Shown here in pieces: positions 54,450-63,035 of a DNA stretch of 64,000 nt. Below the pieces are notes generated by a model. The model searched no databases. It saw nothing but the letters and a program-made list of their open reading frames with translations, and had not been told where the DNA came from. This stretch comes from Algoriphagus yeomjeoni (GTDB lineage: Bacteria; Bacteroidota; Bacteroidia; Cytophagales; Cyclobacteriaceae). The stretch's first letter is position 1. The number at the start of each line of letters is the position of its first letter. The stretch is from positions 186,001 through 250,000 of the forward strand of contig NZ_QLLK01000004.1 in NCBI RefSeq assembly GCF_003259505.1, read 5' to 3'. The translations under genes and the position numbers were made by a program.

Positions 54450-55127
54450 ATGGCAAATAAAAGTAGCGTTTTTGATATGATCGGACCGATAATGATAGGA
54501 CCATCCTCTTCGCATACGGCTGGAGTAGTTAGAATCGCTAGAGCGGCAATCCGCGTTTTAGGAGGAATCCCTGACGAGGCAGTCATCACATTTTATAATT
54601 CTTTTGCAAGAACCTATGAAGGTCATGGTAGTGATCGAGCGATAATCGGCGGTTTGATGGATTTTAAAACGGATGATGCCAATATCAAAAACTCGCTTGA
54701 AATAGCTAAGGAAAAAGAGTTAACCTATAAATTCAAGTCCATCGGAAACTCCTCTATTCACCACCCAAATACCATAAAACTCAATCTAAAAAAGGGTGAA
54801 AGAGCGGTGGAAGTGGTGGGAGAAAGCCTGGGCGGAGGAGTTATTAATATTGCCGAAGTGGATGGATTTGTAGCAAATTTTTCAGCAGCAAATCATACGC
54901 TTATTATCAAGGCTAAAGATATTGCTGGTGCTATTGCCTTCATTTCTGCTGTAATTACACAAGAGAAAGCAAATATTGCTACTATGTCTGTTTCCCGAAA
55001 AGGTAAAAATGACCTTGCATGCCATGTGATTGAAATGGATTCTGGAATCCAAGAAATTACCTTAACTTATCTGAAATCACTATCCTGGATTACTGAACTA
55101 ATTTATATACCTGACATTGACCTTTAA
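54450..55127 (+). CDS. sdaAB: L-serine ammonia-lyase, iron-sulfur-dependent, beta subunit
   Basis: A 225-residue protein with the serine dehydratase beta domain (SVFDMIGPIMIGPSSSHTAGVVRIARAA, with GSFARTYEGHGSDRA-like block) followed by an ACT-like domain (about 147-222: TLIIKAKDIAGAIAFISAVI). In the two-chain enzyme it pairs with an alpha subunit that holds the 4Fe-4S cluster and deaminates L-serine to pyruvate. The alpha gene is not in this window, so it must lie elsewhere if the enzyme is functional. The TolC gene follows by seven bases. Confidence 0.9.
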   Translation: MANKSSVFDMIGPIMIGPSSSHTAGVVRIARAAIRVLGGIPDEAVITFYNSFARTYEGHGSDRAIIGGLMDFKTDDANIKNSLEIAKEKELTYKFKSIGNSSIHHPNTIKLNLKKGERAVEVVGESLGGGVINIAEVDGFVANFSAANHTLIIKAKDIAGAIAFISAVITQEKANIATMSVSRKGKNDLACHVIEMDSGIQEITLTYLKSLSWITELIYIPDIDL

Positions 55128-55134
55128 CTACACC

Positions 55135-56484
55135 ATGAGAAAATTCCTATTGGGTATTGCCCTAGTTTCAGGAATTTGTTTTTCCACTTTTGCACAAGAA
55201 GCAGTGATTCCTACATTTCCTTTGGATTTGGAAACAGCTGTTGATATTGCATTGAAAAACAACCTGACACTGAAAAGAAGTGAACTGAACCAACTCTCTA
55301 ATGAGGCTACATTGCTTCAAAATCAGGGACAGCGCTACCCAAATCTAACTACTGGAGCAAGCTCTGGCTATAGATGGGGTAGATCTATTAACCCGGTTAC
55401 CAACCTTTTTGAAACGGCACGTATCGGAAATATAAACGTCTCTGCCTCTTCGAATGCAACAATTTTTGCAGGCAACCAAATCAATAATTCAATCAAACAG
55501 TCGAAAGTGGATTTGGAAGCTGGATTGTATACTATTCAGGCTACAAAAAATGACATTACGCTAAATATTATCAACCTGTTTATCAATGTTGTATTTAACA
55601 GAGAGCAGGTAAATGTTGCCGAAAATCAGCTTGCAACAACGAAAGACCAGTTGGTTCGAACCACTAAATTGGTCGATGCAGGATCTTTGCCATTATCCGA
55701 CCAACTGGATGTACAAGCGCAAAACGCTACCAATCAGGTGAATTTGGTAAATGCAACAAACAATTATACTATTTCCAAACTAAACTTAGCTCAAGCTCTT
55801 CAAATCCCCTTCACATCGGAATTCGCTGTGATTGAGCCAGAGTTTGAGATAAATGAATCTCTAATGGCGACGGAAACCCCAAAAGACATTTACGAAACTG
55901 CTTTGGGAATTATGCCAGAAATCAAGATAGCCCAGGCTAATATTGAAAGTGCTGAATATGGAGTTAAACTCGCTAAAGCTGGCTACTATCCTACTTTAGG
56001 AATTGGAGCGAATATTTTCTCAAACTATATAGATCAAGCCTTTGGGACAGATCGACCGTCTTTCATACAGCAACTCGACAACAACCTTTCGGAAGCTGTA
56101 AGTCTTCAATTGAGCATCCCGATTTTTTCAAGACTGAATAATAAGGCTGGGGTGCAGCGTGCAAGAGTGCAAAAACAACTCAGCGAGGTAGCAGCACTTG
56201 AAGCTGAAAATCAGCTGAGGAATGACATAGAAACAGCTTATAATAGTGCCCTTGCCGCACAGTTGACCTATGAATCATCACTTGTACAGGTCGAGAGCCT
56301 ACAGGAAACCTTCAGAATTTCACAGCAAAGATTTGATTTAGGTGCTATCAACTCAGTAGATTTTCAGGTAGCGCAAAACAATCTTTTCAATGCTCAAGCA
56401 AATCTGCTAAACGCTAAATACACTTATATTTTCAGAGTAAAAGTTCTTGATTTTTACCTGGGTAATCCTATTAATTTAAATTAA
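55135..56484 (+). CDS. TolC-family outer-membrane efflux protein
   Basis: A 449-residue outer-membrane channel protein. The start at 55135 begins a signal peptide (MRKFLLGIALVSGICFSTFAQ); the frame is open six codons further. The two OEP repeats with long helices are clear (LETAVDIALKNNLTLKRSELNQ; YETALGIMPEIKIAQANIESAEYGVKLAKAGYYPTLGIGA; ...FRISQQRFDLGAINSVDFQVAQNNLFNAQANLLNAKY). It forms the export duct of a tripartite pump with the adaptor encoded three bases downstream. Substrate unknown. Confidence 0.93.
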   Translation: MRKFLLGIALVSGICFSTFAQEAVIPTFPLDLETAVDIALKNNLTLKRSELNQLSNEATLLQNQGQRYPNLTTGASSGYRWGRSINPVTNLFETARIGNINVSASSNATIFAGNQINNSIKQSKVDLEAGLYTIQATKNDITLNIINLFINVVFNREQVNVAENQLATTKDQLVRTTKLVDAGSLPLSDQLDVQAQNATNQVNLVNATNNYTISKLNLAQALQIPFTSEFAVIEPEFEINESLMATETPKDIYETALGIMPEIKIAQANIESAEYGVKLAKAGYYPTLGIGANIFSNYIDQAFGTDRPSFIQQLDNNLSEAVSLQLSIPIFSRLNNKAGVQRARVQKQLSEVAALEAENQLRNDIETAYNSALAAQLTYESSLVQVESLQETFRISQQRFDLGAINSVDFQVAQNNLFNAQANLLNAKYTYIFRVKVLDFYLGNPINLN

Positions 56485-56487
56485 ACC

Positions 56488-57801
56488 ATGGCCAATAAAA
56501 AATCAAATAAGCTATTATATTACCTCTTAGGCGGTATAGTGGTATTAATCATCTTTGCAGTAATTGCCCGGAATGCTGGATGGGTAGGTGGAGAAAAAGA
56601 AACACAGGTAGAAGTCTCCACTGTAAAGAAAACTGCAATTATAGAGAAGGTAAGCGCCTCCGGCGAGATTCAACCTGAAGTGGAAGTAAATCTAAGTCCT
56701 GACGTAGCAGGTGAGATTATTGAACTGAATGTAGAAGAAGGAGATTCTGTGGCGGTAGGAAAGCTTTTGGTGAAAATCAGACCTGATAATTTTATTTCAG
56801 CCTTAGCCAGAACAAGAGCAAATTTCAACCAGCAAGAAGCAAACCTTTCTCAATCAAAGGCGGCACTGCAGAGATCAGAAGCTCAATTCACTCAAGCTGA
56901 ACAAAACTTCAACAGGCAGAAGGCTCTTTATGAGCAGAAAGCCATTTCTCAGGCAGACTTTGAGCAGGCTCAAGCAACCTTCATCTCTGCACAAAAAGAT
57001 CTGGAAGCAGCAAAGCAAAGCGTACTAGCTTCAGAATTCGTGGTGAAAAGTTCTCAGGCGTCTGTGAATGAAGCTGAAGAAAACTTAAGGTTGACAAATG
57101 TATATTCACCGGTGAGTGGTATCGTGTCCAATCTTTTGGTGGAGCAAGGAGAACGAGTAGTAGGTACACAACAAATGGCTGGTACGGAAATGTTGACCAT
57201 CGCTGACCTTTCTAAAATGGAAGTAAGAGTAGATGTCAACGAGAACGATATAGTGAGATTGAGCTTGGGAGATACCACCATCATCGATGTTGATTCCTAT
57301 GCATATACTGGCAAAACATTCAAAGGAATAGTAACAAGTATTGCTAACACTGCAAATACAAAAGCCTCTGCAGATGCTGTTACCGAATTCAAAGTGAAAA
57401 TCAGAATTCTTAACGACTCCTATCAGGAGCTAGTCGATGAAGGTAAAAAATACCCTTTCAGACCTGGAATGACCGCTTCTGTAGAGATTATCACTAATTC
57501 AAAAAGTAATGCACTATCTGTCCCTCTAGCAGCTGTGACGACCAGAGAAAATAAGCTAGATACACTTGCCGCTGGCACTACCCGACTTAAAGAATTGGTA
57601 TTTGTAAATGAAGGTGGAGTTGCAAAATTAAAAGAGATCAAAACCGGAATTTCTGACTTCCAAAACATTGAGGTATTAGAAGGCTTAACCGAAGGTGATC
57701 AAATCATCTCTGGCCCATACTTTATCGTAAGTAAGGACCTAAAAGAAGGTGACAAAGTAGCACCTGCAGAAGGAAAAATCATGGCAATCAAACAAGATTA
57801 A
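56488..57801 (+). CDS. Periplasmic adaptor of tripartite efflux pump (HlyD/MacA-like)
   Basis: A 437-residue membrane-fusion protein: one N-terminal transmembrane helix (about 9-27), a split lipoyl/barrel-sandwich domain (SGEIQPEVEVNLSPDVAGEIIELNVEEGDSVAVGKLLVKI; VYSPVSGIVSNLLVEQGERV), a long coiled-coil hairpin between them (about 105-195), then beta-barrel and membrane-proximal domains. It links TolC to an inner-membrane transporter of the MacB ABC or RND type. No such permease follows; the next gene is convergent, after a terminator. The permease must be encoded elsewhere. Confidence 0.92.
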   Translation: MANKKSNKLLYYLLGGIVVLIIFAVIARNAGWVGGEKETQVEVSTVKKTAIIEKVSASGEIQPEVEVNLSPDVAGEIIELNVEEGDSVAVGKLLVKIRPDNFISALARTRANFNQQEANLSQSKAALQRSEAQFTQAEQNFNRQKALYEQKAISQADFEQAQATFISAQKDLEAAKQSVLASEFVVKSSQASVNEAEENLRLTNVYSPVSGIVSNLLVEQGERVVGTQQMAGTEMLTIADLSKMEVRVDVNENDIVRLSLGDTTIIDVDSYAYTGKTFKGIVTSIANTANTKASADAVTEFKVKIRILNDSYQELVDEGKKYPFRPGMTASVEIITNSKSNALSVPLAAVTTRENKLDTLAAGTTRLKELVFVNEGGVAKLKEIKTGISDFQNIEVLEGLTEGDQIISGPYFIVSKDLKEGDKVAPAEGKIMAIKQD

Positions 57802-57840
57802 GCCAGTAGGTAATTTCTTCAATACTTATTCCCAAAAGCA

Positions 57841-57875
57841 AAAGCCCTGTGAACTTCCAAATTCACAGGGCTTTT
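57841..57875. terminator. Bidirectional terminator
   Basis: AAAGCCCTGTGAA (57841-57853) pairs perfectly with TTCACAGGGCTTTT (57862-57875), between the adaptor gene and convergent maf. Confidence 0.93.
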
Positions 57876-57895
57876 CACTTATTGTCAACTCGTAT

Positions 57896-58501
57896 TTACC
57901 ATTTTTTCAATTGAGCATAAACCAGGTGAAGTGGAAAGCCCATTACATTGTAATAAGACCCTTCAATTTTTTCTACGCCTATAAAACCTATCCATTCCTG
58001 AATACCATAAGCCCCCGCTTTATCCATTGGTTTGTATTGATGAATATAATGCCATATTTCCTCCTCTTCGAGAAATCTAAACGACACGATAGTCTCATCT
58101 TCTAAGGTTATTTGCCTGGAAATATCTCTAATAGTGACTGCAGTCATCACCGTATGAGTAGAGCCCGAAATGCTTTTCAACATATCAAAAGCTTCTTCCT
58201 CAGTATTGGGCTTACCAAGCACATGTCCATTTTCAATGACTACAGTATCTGAGGTAATGAGAATTTCATTGTCAGCTAGTTGTCCTTTAAAAGACTCAGA
58301 CTTCAATTTAGAAAGATAGGCAGCGACATATTCGGCTCGAAGATCCTTCGGGATAGTCTCATCAACAGAATTTACCCGAACTTCAAATTCTACTTCCAAG
58401 CCTTTTAACAGTTCTTGGCGCCTCGGGGAGTTTGAGGCTAGGATAAGTTTCTTTCCACTTAGGTTACTAAAGAAAGGATTCATATTCGAAATCAAATTCA
58501 T
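57896..58501 (-). CDS. maf: Maf-like nucleoside triphosphate pyrophosphatase
   Basis: A 201-residue Maf/Ham1-like enzyme hydrolysing non-canonical or pyrimidine nucleoside triphosphates (dTTP/UTP type) to monophosphates. The signature LILASNSPRRQELLKGL, the ITSDTVVIENGHVLGKP segment and DKAGAYGIQEW are present. Met7 at 58483 may be the true start; either start overlaps the end of the DUF1015 gene (by 35 or 17 bases), indicating translational coupling. Cytosolic. Confidence 0.93.
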   Translation of the reverse strand: MNLISNMNPFFSNLSGKKLILASNSPRRQELLKGLEVEFEVRVNSVDETIPKDLRAEYVAAYLSKLKSESFKGQLADNEILITSDTVVIENGHVLGKPNTEEEAFDMLKSISGSTHTVMTAVTIRDISRQITLEDETIVSFRFLEEEEIWHYIHQYKPMDKAGAYGIQEWIGFIGVEKIEGSYYNVMGFPLHLVYAQLKKW

Positions 58502-59762
58502 CTTGTTTAATACTGGCGAAAAGTAATCCGCCTAATGCTTTTGGATAGAAATAGGTAGACTTCTGAGGCATCACTTGACCACTTCTGCACACTTCCAACA
58601 CTTGCTCCAATTCCAATTCTCGAGTAATGACAGCAAAGCTTGCCTGTCCAGATCTAACTTGCTGAATACATTTTGAAAAATTTCGCTCGTAGAAAATTTG
58701 ATCGGAATTTCTCTGTTCAGCTACCGGAATACCCAAAATCCTTGCGAACAAAACCTCATGAAGAACAGAAAGATCCAACTGCCTTATACTTTCAGGTAAG
58801 TGCAAATTGAGTTGATCCATCATTTCTGACTTCAATTGTAAGGTATAGCTCTCCTCTCCCATTACCAGCCCAAAGGTATGAGGTTTATGAAAAGCATATG
58901 CACCTAATTCTTCGGGATCAGCAAATTTTTTCACCTGAAACCATTCTTGGATCTTTCCCAGAAAAGCGGCTTGGGTTAATTCCAATCCATAATAGAGCCG
59001 ATGAGTAGGAAGTATTTTCAAATGATTCCCACTGGTATTGGTGAGATACATCAGGTGATAATCATAGCCTTTCCACTTGGTATCAGGCAATTTCCCTCTC
59101 ATAGATTTCCGGAATTCTATCGCACCTTCTATTCTATGGTGCCCATCGGCCAAAATCACTTGTTTATCCTTTAGCACCTTTAGAAAATGCTTAATGATTT
59201 CTGGATTTTGAATGATCCCCATCACTTCTCTTACCCCTTGGTAATCTTCCAATTCATACAAAGGATTAGCGATAGCATCGTCCATATAAGACTCCAACTG
59301 TTCGTCCTTATCTTCATACAGACCATGAGTTGGACTTGCTTGAATCTGCGTCGTTTTCAGTAAATCTATTCTATCATTTACAGCTGAGACAATTGTATTC
59401 TCATGCCTCAAAATCACTTCTTCACTCCAATCATAGGCCTTGATTTGGGCAATGAATCCCTTTCTGCATCGCTCGTCATGCTCGCCCGGAAGGCGGAAAT
59501 ATTGATAATACACATAAATTCCAGGCAAAGTGTCCTGCTGAATTACTCCTTCTGATTTCCACTTTAGAAGGGTTTCTAAAGCATTTTGAGAAGGATTATT
59601 ACCCTGAGGTACAGAAAGATGAATACTATTGAGCGGATTCTCATAGAGTAACTGCCGCTGTCGGGTCGAAACCACATCAAATAATGGAGCAGTTAATTCC
59701 TCCATTTTTGGAGTCAAAGCCTCTGCATAGCGCCAAGCTTTTAGTGGTAGGATTTCTGCCAT
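58467..59762 (-). CDS. DUF1015 family protein
   Basis: A 431-residue cytosolic protein of the DUF1015 family, often annotated SpoOJ/ParA-like or phosphatase but without established function. Recognisable are AEILPLKAWRYAE near the start, EVMGIIQ and VILADGHHRIEGAIEFRK in the middle. I chose the ATG at 59762, one base after the biotin carboxylase stop; the frame is open another 31 codons into that gene. It is coupled to maf downstream and to the biotin carboxylase upstream. Confidence 0.87.
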   Translation of the reverse strand: MAEILPLKAWRYAEALTPKMEELTAPLFDVVSTRQRQLLYENPLNSIHLSVPQGNNPSQNALETLLKWKSEGVIQQDTLPGIYVYYQYFRLPGEHDERCRKGFIAQIKAYDWSEEVILRHENTIVSAVNDRIDLLKTTQIQASPTHGLYEDKDEQLESYMDDAIANPLYELEDYQGVREVMGIIQNPEIIKHFLKVLKDKQVILADGHHRIEGAIEFRKSMRGKLPDTKWKGYDYHLMYLTNTSGNHLKILPTHRLYYGLELTQAAFLGKIQEWFQVKKFADPEELGAYAFHKPHTFGLVMGEESYTLQLKSEMMDQLNLHLPESIRQLDLSVLHEVLFARILGIPVAEQRNSDQIFYERNFSKCIQQVRSGQASFAVITRELELEQVLEVCRSGQVMPQKSTYFYPKALGGLLFASIKQDEFDFEYESFL

Positions 59763-59763
59763 T

Positions 59764-61260
59764 CTACTGTAATCTATTTCTCCAAGCGCTTTGGGACTTT
59801 GGCGCAGCTTCACTTTGCCCAGCATTCTGAGAATTACTCTGTGAATAAAACTCAACCGCTAAAACAGCTAACAATTCCATTTCTGAGTCTGAAAATTGCT
59901 GCTCCAGAACTGAAGGGTCAAAATAGTTCTCTACAAATTTCGTATCAAAAGCTCCACTGACGAATGATTCATGAGTGATTGCAAACTTGCAGAACTCAAG
60001 CGTAGTCTGAATCCCTACGATCTTATAGTCATCGATGGCACGAACCATCTTTTCGATAGCAGCAGTTCTATTTTCGGCATGAGTAATCAACTTCGAAATC
60101 ATAGGATCGTAATAAATAGGAATTTTCATCCCTTCTTCAAATCCATCATCCACACGAATTCCTGCACCTTGTGGCCTCTGATAGGTCTCTAGTGTTCCGA
60201 TGTCCGGAAGGAAATTATTACTTGGATCTTCAGCATAGACTCGTACTTCAAGTGCATGCCCATTAATTTTGAGATCTTCTTGGGCAAAAGAAAGTGGCTT
60301 TCCTTCGGCAATTAAAATTTGCTCACGAACGAGGTCCTTTCCGGAGATCATTTCCGTCACAGGATGCTCCACTTGGAGACGGGTATTCATTTCCAGAAAG
60401 TAGAAATCCAAATTCTCATCCACGATAAACTCCACCGTTCCAGCTCCATAGTAGTCACATGCCTTAGCTACGCCTACTGCCGCTTCACCCATCGCTTTTC
60501 TCATCTCTGAAGAAACTACAGCCGAAGGAGCTTCCTCAATCACTTTTTGATGACGTCTTTGAATAGAGCATTCCCGCTCAAATAGATACACGATAGTACC
60601 TTGCTGATCTCCCAGAATTTGGATTTCTATATGTCTCGGTGAAGTGATGTATTTCTCTATGAAAACTGCGCTGTCACCAAAGGAAGATTGTGCCTCACTT
60701 ACTGCCCGCTGCATTTGCTCTTCGAATTCCCCTTCATTTTCCACAATTCGCATTCCTTTTCCACCTCCCCCGGCACTAGCTTTAATCAGAATAGGATAAC
60801 CGATTTCTGCAGCTCGAGCCTTGGCAACAGGGATATCCGAAATAGCTTCTTCCGTACCTGGCACCAAAGGAATATTGTATTTGGCGACAGCCTGTTTGGC
60901 GGCAAGCTTAGATCCCATCACTTCAATTGACTCTGAAGAAGGACCTATGAATATCAAACCCGCAGCTTTTACTTTCTTGGCGAAATCAGCATTTTCTGAA
61001 AGAAATCCATATCCTGGATGAATCGCATCGACTCCCAACTCCTTACAAACCTCTATTATTTTATCACCTAGCAAATAGGATTGTGAGGAGGCTGGCGGAC
61101 CTAAGCATACTGCCTCATCGGCAAAAACTACATGCGGGGATAGTCTATCTGCCTCACTATAAACTGCAACTGTCGAAATGCCCATTTCTCTGGCAGTCCG
61201 CATGATTCGCAGGCTTATCTCTCCTCGGTTTGCTACTAGAATTTTTTTGATTTTGGCCAT
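59764..61260 (-). CDS. Biotin carboxylase subunit of an acyl-CoA carboxylase
   Basis: A 498-residue ATP-grasp enzyme that carboxylates biotin on a carrier protein. It has the pre-ATP-grasp domain (KILVANRGEISLRIMRTAREMGI), glycine-rich loop KASAGGGGKGMRIV, HIEIQILGD, ERECSIQRRHQKVIEEAPS and FLEMNTRLQVEHPVTE. It is about 50 residues longer than AccC of E. coli, ending in a Ser/Gln-rich tail. Bacteroidota usually have two such enzymes, one for fatty-acid synthesis and one for propionyl-CoA; the tail and isolation from accB favour the acyl/propionyl type, but this is uncertain. No biotin carrier domain is attached. Confidence 0.9.
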   Translation of the reverse strand: MAKIKKILVANRGEISLRIMRTAREMGISTVAVYSEADRLSPHVVFADEAVCLGPPASSQSYLLGDKIIEVCKELGVDAIHPGYGFLSENADFAKKVKAAGLIFIGPSSESIEVMGSKLAAKQAVAKYNIPLVPGTEEAISDIPVAKARAAEIGYPILIKASAGGGGKGMRIVENEGEFEEQMQRAVSEAQSSFGDSAVFIEKYITSPRHIEIQILGDQQGTIVYLFERECSIQRRHQKVIEEAPSAVVSSEMRKAMGEAAVGVAKACDYYGAGTVEFIVDENLDFYFLEMNTRLQVEHPVTEMISGKDLVREQILIAEGKPLSFAQEDLKINGHALEVRVYAEDPSNNFLPDIGTLETYQRPQGAGIRVDDGFEEGMKIPIYYDPMISKLITHAENRTAAIEKMVRAIDDYKIVGIQTTLEFCKFAITHESFVSGAFDTKFVENYFDPSVLEQQFSDSEMELLAVLAVEFYSQSNSQNAGQSEAAPKSQSAWRNRLQ

Positions 61261-61438
61261 TATCTCTGATATTATTAGCTAGAATTTGGGTTTAAGCGAA
61301 ATAAAGAAATTTATCTGAGCTTTGTTAAGAATCATTTGTTTCACTGTTGTTTTTTGCTTGGGAGGCTTTAAAGTTTTATTTTTGTCGGATTTTAATGAAC
61401 AGATCATTAAATCCCTTATCACTTAAATTCGAAACACT

Positions 61439-62689
61439 TTGGATCTATTTGCAAAATTAAAAATGAACATGGGCCCTTTGGGCAAGCACTCTGAATTTGC
61501 TGACGGCTATTTCTCTTTCCCCAAACTTGAAGGTGAAATTGCCCCTAGAATGAAGTTTCAGGGAAAAAATGTTCTTACCTGGAGTTTGAATAATTACCTA
61601 GGCCTAGCAAATCATCCTGAAGTACGTAAAGCTGATGCTGATGCGGCCGCTGAATATGGTGCAGCCTATCCGATGGGCGCGCGTATGATGTCAGGACAAA
61701 CTACACTTCACGAGCAATTAGAAGATGAATTGGCAGCTTTTGTAAACAAGAAGAAAGCTTATTTATTGAACTACGGTTACCAAGGAATTATGTCTGTCAT
61801 AGATTCACTTCTAGACAGAAAAGATGTTGTAGTCTATGATTCTGAATGCCATGCATGTATTATTGATGCACTTAGAATGCACTTGGGTAAGCGTTACGTT
61901 TTCCCTCATAATGATATTGAAAACTGCGAAAAGCAGCTAGAAAGAGCCACCAAGCTTGCAAATGAAACCGGCGGAGGAATCCTCGTGATTACTGAAGGAG
62001 TCTTCGGAATGACTGGAGATCAAGGCAAGCTGAAAGAAATCGTTGAGCTAAAGAAGAAATTTGAATTCAGATTGTTGATCGACGATGCGCATGGCTTTGG
62101 TACTATGGGTAAAACCGGTGCAGGTACAGATGAAGAACAAGGTGTACAAGACCAGGTGGATCTTTATTTCTCCACTTTTGCTAAGTCTATGGCTAGCATT
62201 GGCGCATTCATCGCTGGTGATCCAGAAGTGATTTTGTTCTTGAGATACAATATGCGTTCTCAGATTTTTGCTAAGTCTCTGCCTATGCTTTTGGTGAAAG
62301 GTGCGTTGAAGCGTCTCGAGCTACTGAGAACTCAGCCTGAGCTTAAAGACAATCTCTGGACAATTGTCAATGCACTTAGAGATGGGCTTCATGAGAATGG
62401 ATTTAGCACAGGCAAATCAAATTCTCCAGTAACCCCGGTAGTACTTAATGGTACCGTAGGTGAAGCAGCAGCTTTGACTAAGGACCTGAGAGAAAACTAC
62501 AGTATCTTCTGTTCTGTAGTGATTTACCCAGTGATACCTAAAGGAATGATTATCTTGAGATTGATTCCTACGGCTGTCCATACTTTGGAAGATGTAAAAG
62601 AAACTATCACAGCATTTGCAGCGATAAAAGAGAAATTAACAAGCGGTGTTTATAAAAATTCCGAGTTTGCTATTTCGGTTGGTGAATAA
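61439..62689 (+). CDS. Alpha-oxoamine synthase (sphingolipid or sulfonolipid type)
   Basis: A 416-residue fold-type I PLP enzyme of the alpha-oxoamine synthase family, which condenses an amino acid with an acyl thioester. Features are WSLNNYLGLANHPEV, YPMGARMMSGQT, ECHACIIDALR, the LLIDDAHGFGTMG block and the PLP Lys in FSTFAKSMASIGAF (Lys249). The start is TTG at 61439 (protein DLFAKLKMNMGP); ATG at 61463 is the alternative. Candidates are serine palmitoyltransferase or cysteate acyltransferase for capnine-type sulfonolipids, both known in Bacteroidota; 2-amino-3-ketobutyrate ligase or BioF are less likely as there are no matching neighbours. Confidence 0.82.
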   Translation: MDLFAKLKMNMGPLGKHSEFADGYFSFPKLEGEIAPRMKFQGKNVLTWSLNNYLGLANHPEVRKADADAAAEYGAAYPMGARMMSGQTTLHEQLEDELAAFVNKKKAYLLNYGYQGIMSVIDSLLDRKDVVVYDSECHACIIDALRMHLGKRYVFPHNDIENCEKQLERATKLANETGGGILVITEGVFGMTGDQGKLKEIVELKKKFEFRLLIDDAHGFGTMGKTGAGTDEEQGVQDQVDLYFSTFAKSMASIGAFIAGDPEVILFLRYNMRSQIFAKSLPMLLVKGALKRLELLRTQPELKDNLWTIVNALRDGLHENGFSTGKSNSPVTPVVLNGTVGEAAALTKDLRENYSIFCSVVIYPVIPKGMIILRLIPTAVHTLEDVKETITAFAAIKEKLTSGVYKNSEFAISVGE

Positions 62690-62791
62690 AAATAATTCAA
62701 AAAAAATGCCCTCAGGATTGAATTAGCAAGTATTTGGGCTATATTGAATTACAAATAAACTTATCATCAACTTTAAAAAAACACTTTTACT

Positions 62792-62968
62792 ATGAGCAAA
62801 TTTAGTGAAGTAAGCGAACTGGTTAATTCTCTTAAAGACGATTTTGAAAAGTTCTACGACAAAGGAAATCAGGCAGCTGGTACTCGCGTAAGAAAAGGAA
62901 TGCAAGACTTGAAGAACATGGCTCAAGACATCAGAAAAGAAGTTCAAGACATGAAGAACGCAGGTTGA
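62792..62968 (+). CDS. Hc1-like small histone H1-type protein
   Basis: A 58-residue protein beginning MSKFSEVSELVNSLKDDF and continuing KFYDKGNQAAGTRVRKGMQD, then LKNMAQDIRKEVQDMKNAG. This is the short histone H1-like (Hc1) family common in Bacteroidota, probably a nucleoid-associated protein; it consists almost entirely of amphipathic helix with Lys/Arg and Asp/Glu. It is easily missed because of its length, and an 84-codon reverse frame over the same DNA is a shadow. It has a strong terminator 12 bp downstream. Confidence 0.88.
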   Translation: MSKFSEVSELVNSLKDDFEKFYDKGNQAAGTRVRKGMQDLKNMAQDIRKEVQDMKNAG

Positions 62969-62980
62969 TTCCAACAATAA

Positions 62981-63010
62981 AAAAAGGTGACTAAACAGTC
63001 ACCTTTTTTT
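62981..63010. terminator. Bidirectional terminator
   Basis: GGTGACT (62986-62992) and AGTCACC (62997-63003) form a perfect stem with four-base loop, flanked by A- and T-runs, between the Hc1-like gene and the convergent peptidase gene. Confidence 0.9.
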
Positions 63011-63035
63011 GTGCAAAATGAAATGAAAGTGGAGT

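Noticed and set aside
59763-59855. A longer DUF1015 start overlapping the biotin carboxylase gene
   Set aside because: The family typically begins close to AEILPLKAWRY, and an ATG one base after the upstream stop fits translational coupling.
62723-62977. An 84-codon minus-strand frame over the Hc1-like gene
   Set aside because: It is antisense to a recognisable Hc1-type gene, and its Phe/Leu/Cys-rich product is typical of a shadow frame.
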